Assembly: GCA_023395575.1 (NCBI GenBank)
Contig: JAEWZA010000326.1
Span: 1 to 18,872 of the forward strand
Direction: 5' to 3'
Length of the DNA: 18,872 bases
Source of the DNA: Bacillota bacterium
GTDB taxonomy: Bacteria; Bacillota; Clostridia; Acetivibrionales; DSM-1351
The translations under genes were made by a program, and so were the position numbers. The notes under the pieces are model-generated. The model was given only the letters and a program-made list of their open reading frames with translations, was not told the DNA's origin and did not search any database. Below are positions 13,752 through 18,872 of this stretch, one piece after another (positions within the stretch are counted from its first letter, which is position 1; every line of letters starts with the position of its first letter).

Positions 13752-13902
13752 CAATATTGAATATCCGGAATTAAACTTCATACCTGAAGATACCGATTTT
13801 ATTCAAGATCACAAGACATTTGAGAACCGAAGGCAACACTTGATAGATGAATTTGAGAAAGAATTACGTAAATTCAGAAATAATTCTATGAAGGTTATTT
13901 AA
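13702..13902 (+). CDS. Small charged protein overlapping the GAF-like protein gene
   Basis: This 66-residue protein in the +1 frame overlaps the end of the upstream gene by 50 nt. The ATG at 13702 has GAAGGG 10 nt upstream, inside the upstream gene, suggesting translational coupling. The second half (HKTFENRRQHLIDEFEKELR) is strongly charged and likely helical; the first half contains short hydrophobic runs and PELNFIPEDTDF. There is no signal peptide or membrane helix and no family I recognise. The overlap, ribosome binding site, uninterrupted frame beyond the upstream stop and following terminator support a real gene, probably a functional partner of the upstream membrane protein. A chance frame cannot be excluded at this length. 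Confidence 0.55.
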   Translation: MNNIMGKLILISPQKINNIEYPELNFIPEDTDFIQDHKTFENRRQHLIDEFEKELRKFRNNSMKVI

Positions 13903-13918
13903 AGTCCATAAACTCTTT

Positions 13919-13949
13919 GGCTCTCAGAAATATCTGTAGAGCCGCTTTT
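13919..13949 (+). terminator. Hairpin terminator after the small gene
   Basis: GGCTCT-CAGA (13919-13928) pairs with TCTG-(T)-AGAGCC (13933-13943) around AATA, followed by GCTTTTG. The U-tract is short, but the GC content of the stem and its position 17 nt after the stop fit a terminator. Confidence 0.65.
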
Positions 13950-14185
13950 GTATAAATCACATAAATAGTATGTAATTTATTAAAAAGTATATAATATATA
14001 GGGAACTTAGACTAAACAGAGATTACTATAGATGTTCACAAAAGGTTAAAATTTATGTGTGATTTTTATTGAAAAAGTGGTATAACATAATAATTAAAAG
14101 CATAAGAAACCAAAAAAGGGTATATTTACAATTATGTGATTGTAATGCTATTCTAAATATGAAAAACATTTGAAGGGAGAAACAT

Positions 14186-15481
14186 ATGAAACAGTATATT
14201 GCGATTGAAAGTGTTTTTGCAAGAGAAATATTAGATTCTCGAGGAAATCCAACGGTTGAGGTTGAAGTTATTGCTGAGGGCGGCTATATAGGACGAGCTT
14301 CAGTTCCATCTGGGGCATCCACTGGTGCATTTGAAGCAATAGAATTAAGAGATGAAAATAATGACAGATATATGGGCAAGGGAGTTGAAACTGCAGTTGG
14401 AAATGTAAACAATATAATTGCACCTGAAGTAGAAGGCATGAACTTATTTGACCAAGCTGCTATAGACAAGCTGATGATAGAGTTAGATGGTACACCAAAC
14501 AAGGAAAGACTTGGTGCGAATGCAATACTTGGAGTATCACTTGCAGTTGCAAAGGCGGCTGCCGAAGCACTAGGTTTAAGCCTATATCAATACATTGGGG
14601 GAACAAATTCCAAGACTCTTCCAGTTCCTATGATGAATATAATTAATGGAGGTAAACACGCTGATAATAGCGTAAACATACAGGAATTTATGATTATGCC
14701 TGTGGGTGCTGAGAGCTTTAAGGAAGCACTTAGAATGTGTACAGAGGTATTCCATAATTTAAAAAAGGTGTTACAGAGTAAAGGTTTGAGTACAGCTGTA
14801 GGGGATGAAGGTGGATTCGCTCCAAATTTAGAAACTGATGAGCAGGCAATAAAAGTTATCCTTGAAGCTATTACAAAGGCAGGATATAAAGCTGGTGATG
14901 ATTTTAGAATAGCTATTGATGCTGCTGCCACGGAAATGTATCAGGAGGATGGTTCTTATTTCTTCTGGAAAACAAATATTAGAAAGTCAAAACAAGAGAT
15001 GGTTGCTTATTGGGAAGATTTGGCTAATAAATATCCTATTATATCTCTTGAAGATGGAGTCGCAGAAGAGGATTGGGAAGGTTGGAAGCTGCTGACTGAA
15101 AGGCTAGGGAAAAAGATTCAACTAGTTGGTGATGATTTATTTGTAACAAATACAAGAAGGCTTGAAAAGGGTATAAAAATGGGAGTTGCAAATTCAATTT
15201 TGATTAAGGTAAATCAGATTGGAACATTAACTGAAACCTTAGATGCAATTCAAATGGCAAACAGAGCTGGGTACACTGCTGTAACCTCCCACAGATCAGG
15301 AGAGACAGAGGATGCTACTATTGCAGATATTGCTGTAGCAACAAACTCTGGACAAATAAAGACAGGTGCACCTTCAAGAACAGATAGAGTAGCTAAGTAT
15401 AATCAATTACTAAGGATAGAAGAGGAGCTAGGTGAAGTTGCCGAATATCCAGGGCTCAAAGCTTGGTTTAATCTTAGATAA
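14186..15481 (+). CDS. eno: Enolase (phosphopyruvate hydratase)
   Basis: The 431-residue Mg-dependent enzyme converts 2-phosphoglycerate to phosphoenolpyruvate. Signature parts are SGASTG (42-47) in the mobile loop, HADN (159-161 region), GDEGGFAPN with Glu208, the metal ligands Asp245, Glu289 and Asp316/317 (IAIDAAATE, SLEDG, GDDLFVTN), the catalytic base Lys341 in ILIKVNQIGT, SHRSGETED (369-371 substrate loop) and Lys392 in IKTGAPSRTDR. The ATG at 14186 follows AAGGGAG. The segment after the Asp245 strand (SYFFWKTNIRKSKQEM) is less typical than the rest but lies on a variable surface region. It follows the terminator of the small gene, so it has its own promoter somewhere in 13950-14170, which I could not assign confidently. 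Confidence 0.98.
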   Translation: MKQYIAIESVFAREILDSRGNPTVEVEVIAEGGYIGRASVPSGASTGAFEAIELRDENNDRYMGKGVETAVGNVNNIIAPEVEGMNLFDQAAIDKLMIELDGTPNKERLGANAILGVSLAVAKAAAEALGLSLYQYIGGTNSKTLPVPMMNIINGGKHADNSVNIQEFMIMPVGAESFKEALRMCTEVFHNLKKVLQSKGLSTAVGDEGGFAPNLETDEQAIKVILEAITKAGYKAGDDFRIAIDAAATEMYQEDGSYFFWKTNIRKSKQEMVAYWEDLANKYPIISLEDGVAEEDWEGWKLLTERLGKKIQLVGDDLFVTNTRRLEKGIKMGVANSILIKVNQIGTLTETLDAIQMANRAGYTAVTSHRSGETEDATIADIAVATNSGQIKTGAPSRTDRVAKYNQLLRIEEELGEVAEYPGLKAWFNLR

Positions 15482-15663
15482 TATTTACAGCCAATTATTA
15501 TGGATTATTAGTCAGACTATGGGTGTTTTGAATACTCAATAGTTTGTTGGCAAAATAATCGGAATTGATAGCAAATAAGAATAAATACCTACAATTTAGC
15601 TTATGAGTTTATGAAAGAATTTCAGGTATTGTCATAGCTTAATAGTATCAAATTTTATATTAA

Positions 15664-15711
15664 ATAAATGAATAAAAAACAGGCGGATAGGCTTGTTTTT
15701 TATTTATTTAT
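15664..15711 (+). terminator. Long hairpin terminator downstream of eno
   Basis: An 18-bp stem (15664-15681 with 15694-15711, one G-U) encloses a 12-nt loop that can pair further through GC/GC. The right arm is T-rich and the left arm A-rich, so it could work in either direction. It lies about 180 nt after the eno stop. Confidence 0.75.
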
Positions 15712-15773
15712 ATGCTACAATTTACTAAGTCAATTACAGGTTCACAACAATGGTATTTAAAGTATATTTAGTT

Positions 15774-15802
15774 TTGAACACATTATAGGTATTAGTTATT
15801 TT
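15774..15802 (+). promoter_or_regulatory. Probable sigma-A promoter for secG
   Basis: The -35 TTGAAC (15774-15779), a 17-nt spacer and the -10 TATTTT (15797-15802) lie 60 nt upstream of the secG start. Confidence 0.5.
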
Positions 15803-15862
15803 TTCTATAAGTAGCTTTAGCTGAGTAGTAATTGACTTTGTATATTTTAGGAGGTGTTTTTG

Positions 15863-16105
15863 TTGGAAATTGCAAAGTGGATTGTTAATATAGTACACAT
15901 TATTCTTGCTATTTCACTTATTTTAATTGTTTTACTTCAATCTGGAAAGCAAGCTGGTTTATCTGGTTCTATTGCAGGCGGTGCAGAAACTTTCTTTGGT
16001 AAAAATAAAGGACGTACAGTTGATGCGTTACTTTCAAAGTACACTGCTGTTGCTGCAATTGCATTTTTGGGAACTTCAATTGCTCTTTACCTTTTAATGA
16101 AGTAA
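15863..16105 (+). CDS. secG: Preprotein translocase subunit SecG
   Basis: The 80-residue protein has two membrane helices (WIVNIVHIILAISLILIVLLQ near the N-terminus and a second near the C-terminus). They are separated by the hallmark SecG loop LLQSGKQAGLSGSIAGGAET, then FFGKNKGRTVDALLSKYT. SecG joins SecY and SecE in the membrane channel that exports proteins. The start is probably the TTG at 15863, because AGGAGG (15849-15854) lies 8 nt before it. The TTG at 15860 is an alternative at 5 nt, and the GTG at 15854 overlaps the ribosome binding site. It is monocistronic here, with its own promoter and terminator. The rnr and smpB genes that often follow in firmicutes are absent. Confidence 0.95.
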   Translation: MEIAKWIVNIVHIILAISLILIVLLQSGKQAGLSGSIAGGAETFFGKNKGRTVDALLSKYTAVAAIAFLGTSIALYLLMK

Positions 16106-16132
16106 CAGGATTAAGAAGTTATTAGAAATGTG

Positions 16133-16168
16133 AGCCCAGGAGTACTTAATGTGCGCTTGGGCTTTTTG
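16133..16168 (+). terminator. Hairpin terminator after secG
   Basis: AGCCCAGG (16133-16140) pairs with CTTGGGCT (16156-16163), and the stem continues past one mismatch to a 5-nt loop. TTTTTG follows. It lies 27 nt after the secG stop. Confidence 0.85.
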
Positions 16169-16263
16169 TTGTAGGTTATAATTGCTATATTATATTGATT
16201 GAATTATATAAATAACTGATACTGTATTCTGGTATAGGTAGACAGTTCAAGGGAGGAAACATT

Positions 16264-16827
16264 ATGACTAGGGATGAAGCTCTCAAAGAATTGAAAATAA
16301 GGCTATCAGATAAATATATGCTTCAGCATTCGATAGTTTCCGAGGCAATAATGAGAGAATTTGCGATATATTATATTGATGATGTGGAGACATGGGGTTT
16401 GGCTGGATTATTACATGATATTGATTATGAAAGAACAGTAAATAATCCCTTATTACATGGCGCTATTGGGGCTGATATTTTAGAAAATCTTGATATTGAT
16501 GAAACAATTATTTATTGCGTGCGTGCGCATAATGATTCTTTGGGAATACCGAGGAATAGAAAAATAGATAAAGTTTTGTATTTAACAGATTCTATTTCTG
16601 ATTTGATAATTAAAAGTGCATCGACACTTCCAAATAAAAAAATATCTGATGTTTTGGCAGAGAGTGTTTTAACTATGCTATCTGAGCAAGAATTAGTAGG
16701 GGCTACAGGCTGGGATAAAATAAAGTACCTTGATGAGTTGAATTTGTCACTGGATAGATTTGTTGAAATTTCGGTTAAAGCTATGCAAAAAGTTCCTGAA
16801 GAATTTCTTCATGCTGAACAGAATTAA
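16264..16827 (+). CDS. HD-domain phosphohydrolase
   Basis: The 187-residue cytosolic protein has the metal-binding pattern of the HD superfamily: His22 (QHS), the His51-Asp52 doublet in LLHDIDYE, His65 (LLHGAIGA), His89 (RAHND) and Asp109 (YLTDSISD). Such proteins hydrolyse phosphomonoesters or phosphodiesters, including nucleotides; the substrate here is not evident. The compact single-domain form matches the small 'HDIG/HD' proteins widespread in clostridia. The start ATG at 16264 has GGGAGG 7 nt upstream. The gene lies between the secG terminator and its own strong terminator, so it is probably a single-gene transcript. A plausible promoter, TTGATT-N17-GATACT, lies just upstream but is only a partial match. 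Confidence 0.88.
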   Translation: MTRDEALKELKIRLSDKYMLQHSIVSEAIMREFAIYYIDDVETWGLAGLLHDIDYERTVNNPLLHGAIGADILENLDIDETIIYCVRAHNDSLGIPRNRKIDKVLYLTDSISDLIIKSASTLPNKKISDVLAESVLTMLSEQELVGATGWDKIKYLDELNLSLDRFVEISVKAMQKVPEEFLHAEQN

Positions 16828-16858
16828 TTTAGCTTTGATATTTATATCTTTAATTATT

Positions 16859-16888
16859 AAAAAGTTACTACATTGTAACTTTTTTTTT
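16859..16888 (+). terminator. Hairpin terminator after the HD-domain gene
   Basis: AAAAAGTTAC (16859-16868) pairs perfectly with GTAACTTTTT (16875-16884) around a 6-nt loop, and the T-run continues to 16888. This is a textbook intrinsic terminator. Confidence 0.92.
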
Positions 16889-17110
16889 GCTTTTTTGTAA
16901 CCTATTGATTATTAAAAATATATACAATAGTTCTATATTAATATATAGTAAAGGTGGAACATTTTTTAATAGATGCATATTCGAAGCCGGGGCAGAGCAC
17001 GCTATATTGGCCATTTTATGATTTGCTGCTTATATGGTGCACTTGGTATATGAGGTCTAAAATAATTCCATTATATATACTTACGAAAGAGAGGCAATGG
17101 GTGAAGAATT

Positions 17111-18142
17111 GTGAAAAAATATGTTGTTCTGTTTTTAGTTATAATATCTATTATGTGTTTAATGTTAATTTTTTACATAGGAGCCATGGAGGGTTATAAA
17201 TCAAATGACGCTCAAATTAATGTAAATGTAATGGAAAGCTCACAAAATACAAATAGTACAGAGATAATTTACAAATCGCCGCCTAATATAAATGGTGCTG
17301 AACATGTGACAGACAATTTAAAAGAGCACGAACAAACTGTAAATAGCTTGAGGTCTGATTTAGTTAGTAATACTCAAATAGTCTCACTTGTGCAAGAAAA
17401 GGAATTACAGGACGACAAAGGTGAGGAAAACAATGTAGAACAGGGCGGTTCATTAAGTGATGATATGAAATTAGAAGCAAATAAAGATGATAACATAGCA
17501 AAAAGTATAAACAGGCAAATAGACCCCAAAAAGCCTATGATAGCATTAACTTTTGATGATGGACCTCATTATGAGTACACTAATAATATACTTGATGCTC
17601 TGGAAAAATATAATGGTGTGGCTACATTTTTTGTTTTGGGCAGTAGGGCAGAAAAAAATAAGGATATAATAAAGCGTATTGCTCAAGGTGGCAATCAAAT
17701 TGGAAATCATACATATGATCATAAGCAATTAACCAAATTGGGTGGCAAAGAAATGGTCGCTGATTTAACTAAAACCTCAGATATAATTCAAGATATAACT
17801 GGAATTAGGCCAAGCATATTACGACCTACATATGGAAATATAAATGATAACGTAAAATTGTATGCGGATGCTCCGCTTATATTGTGGTCCATTGATACAC
17901 TTGATTGGAAAAGCAGAAACAAACAGAAGATAGTTAATGCAGCTTTAAAAAAAGTTAGAAATGGGGATATAATATTAATGCATGACATATATAAAACTAC
18001 GGCAATGGCAGCTGAAGTGATTATTAAGGAATTAAGTTCAAGAGGCTATCAGCTAGTTACAATAGAGGAGCTTTATGAAGCAAAAGGAGTGGATTTATTA
18101 AAAGGAAAAGTATATGCACATGCATACGGAAAAGCTAATTAG
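17111..18142 (+). CDS. Membrane-anchored polysaccharide deacetylase (NodB homology domain)
   Basis: The 343-residue protein has a basic start and a hydrophobic segment (about 4-24) that would act as signal anchor or signal peptide. A low-complexity polar linker (30-140) follows, and then the NodB-type carbohydrate esterase 4 domain (about 141-325). All five family motifs are present: TFDDGP with Asp149/Asp150, the zinc ligands His200 and His204 in NHTYDH, RPTYG at 238-242, DTLDW at 262-266 and LMHD with His291. These enzymes remove acetyl groups from GlcNAc or MurNAc in peptidoglycan or related glycans outside the membrane. The start is GTG at 17111, with only a weak ribosome binding site (GGTGAAG), so the 5' end is uncertain. 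A response-regulator gene follows directly and may be cotranscribed. Confidence 0.93.
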   Translation: MKKYVVLFLVIISIMCLMLIFYIGAMEGYKSNDAQINVNVMESSQNTNSTEIIYKSPPNINGAEHVTDNLKEHEQTVNSLRSDLVSNTQIVSLVQEKELQDDKGEENNVEQGGSLSDDMKLEANKDDNIAKSINRQIDPKKPMIALTFDDGPHYEYTNNILDALEKYNGVATFFVLGSRAEKNKDIIKRIAQGGNQIGNHTYDHKQLTKLGGKEMVADLTKTSDIIQDITGIRPSILRPTYGNINDNVKLYADAPLILWSIDTLDWKSRNKQKIVNAALKKVRNGDIILMHDIYKTTAMAAEVIIKELSSRGYQLVTIEELYEAKGVDLLKGKVYAHAYGKAN

Positions 18143-18205
18143 AGGGGGATGGAGTTTGTGTCGGCATTTTTACTTTATTGTGAGATGCTGGACACGAGTA
18201 TATTT

Positions 18206-18872
18206 ATGGGGAATAAGATACTGATTATAGAGGATGAAGAGAGCATAAGAGGCTTTCTTAAAATAAATTTTAAAAAGCATAATTTTATAGTCAGTGAGGC
18301 TGCATCGGGTGAAGAGGGGCTGGATAAAGCTAGAATTGAAAAGCCCGATGTTGTATTGTTAGATATTATGCTTCCAGGTATTGATGGGTTCCAAGTGTGT
18401 GAGACACTCAGGAGAGAGTTTGCTGATTTGGGAATAATTATGCTTACTGCTAAAGGTCAGGATATTGATAAGATTAAAGGTTTAGAGAATGGTGCAGACG
18501 ACTATGTTCTTAAACCTTTTAATACTATGGAATTAATTTTGAGAACAAATTCTTTGCTAAGGAGAATGGGTTTAAAGGATTCCTCCAATGAAAGAAAGGA
18601 CGCAGTAGATAGTGAAGTGTTCCAGCTTGATTTTTATTCTCAAAGAGTTTATAAGCATGGTAAAGAAATTTTATTGACACCGAAAGAGTTTCTGTTATTA
18701 AAGTTATTTCTTGAGAATCAAAACAAGGCTTTTACGCGTGATGAGCTTTTAGACAAGGTATGGGGCTATGATTTTTCTGGAGATACAAAGATAGTAGATG
18801 TAAATATTAGAAGGCTTAGAAGTAAAATAGAGGACAAAAATTCGGAAACGATGTATATAGAGACTGTTTGGG
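18206..18872 (+). CDS. OmpR/PhoB-family response regulator (partial, runs off window)
   Basis: The frame is open to the window end, giving 222 codons. From the ATG at 18206 it begins MGNKILIIEDEESIRGFL, the receiver domain with acidic pocket Glu9/Asp10, phosphoacceptor Asp53 (VVLLDIMLPGIDG), Thr81 (MLTAKGQ) and Lys103 (YVLKPF). A linker follows, and then a winged-helix DNA-binding domain (LTPKEFLLLKLF, RDELLDKVWGYDFSG, TKIVDVNIRRLRSKI) of the OmpR type. Only the last few residues are missing. In-frame starts exist further upstream (ATG 18149, GTG 18158, ATG 18185). GTG 18158 has the best ribosome binding site (AGAGGGGG), whereas 18206 has none, so the true protein may carry a 16-residue N-terminal extension. 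The cognate kinase gene probably follows. It lies 7-64 nt after the deacetylase gene, depending on start, on the same strand. Confidence 0.93.
   Translation, partial: MGNKILIIEDEESIRGFLKINFKKHNFIVSEAASGEEGLDKARIEKPDVVLLDIMLPGIDGFQVCETLRREFADLGIIMLTAKGQDIDKIKGLENGADDYVLKPFNTMELILRTNSLLRRMGLKDSSNERKDAVDSEVFQLDFYSQRVYKHGKEILLTPKEFLLLKLFLENQNKAFTRDELLDKVWGYDFSGDTKIVDVNIRRLRSKIEDKNSETMYIETVW

Larger units (their letters stand above)
15482..15862. other. Intergenic region between eno and secG
   Basis: These 381 nt have no supported gene. They contain the eno-side terminator (15664-15711), a probable secG promoter (15774-15802) and the AGGAGG ribosome binding site at 15849-15854. The first 180 nt hold nothing I recognise. 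Confidence 0.5.

Noticed and set aside
13903..14185. Fluoride riboswitch upstream of eno, a known location for that element
   Set aside because: The leader does not contain the conserved GG-GATGG core or matching pseudoknot partner, and no compact structure is visible there.
16954..17199. 81-residue open frame starting at GTG 16954, before the deacetylase gene
   Set aside because: It overlaps the deacetylase start in another frame, contains no known motif, and its amino-acid make-up looks random; the deacetylase frame is certain.
1..18872. tRNA genes, CRISPR arrays, transposases, integrases or attachment sites
   Set aside because: None could be recognised. The repeats present are only terminator stems, short operator-like repeats and the single 36-nt pair.

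Overview
The window looks like chromosome from an AT-rich, low-GC Gram-positive anaerobe of the clostridial type, probably a Ruminiclostridium/Clostridium relative. The reasons are strong AGGAGG-type ribosome binding sites, TTGACA/TATAAT-like promoters, U-tailed hairpin terminators, a clostridial-type trans-2-enoyl-CoA reductase and an apparent spore-germination gene remnant. The genus is inferred from protein character, not from a search.

The backbone is the lower-glycolysis gene set, all on the + strand: the 3' end of gap (1-93), pgk (8664-9848), tpiA (9976-10728), gpmI (10935-12470) and eno (14186-15481). After eno come secG, an HD-domain hydrolase, a membrane-anchored polysaccharide deacetylase and the start of an OmpR-type response regulator that runs off the window. 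The glycolytic genes are not one tight operon. Good hairpin terminators follow gap, tpiA and gpmI, and pgk has a clear promoter of its own.

About 8.5 kb of accessory genes separate gap from pgk. In order, they are: a minus-strand remnant resembling the N-terminus of a GerA-type germinant receptor; fabV/ter; a truncated copy of an esterase gene with a strong promoter; a six-helix methyl-accepting chemotaxis protein with no extracellular sensor, in an operon with the intact esterase; two paralogous minus-strand alpha/beta hydrolases; and a minus-strand ECF sigma factor with no visible anti-sigma partner. A second insertion lies between gpmI and eno. It is a two-helix membrane protein with a GAF-like cytoplasmic domain, overlapped by a small 66-residue gene.

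The most unusual non-coding signals are three. First, a short leader element with a GCCC/GGGC hairpin just before the ribosome binding site is shared by fabV and tpiA, and in part by one hydrolase gene. Second, three consecutive hairpins, each opening with GAC and closing with GTC, lie upstream of gpmI. Third, a 36-nt degenerate direct repeat lies upstream of both the esterase fragment and the chemotaxis gene and suggests a local duplication. No tRNA, rRNA, CRISPR array, transposase or complete insertion sequence was seen.
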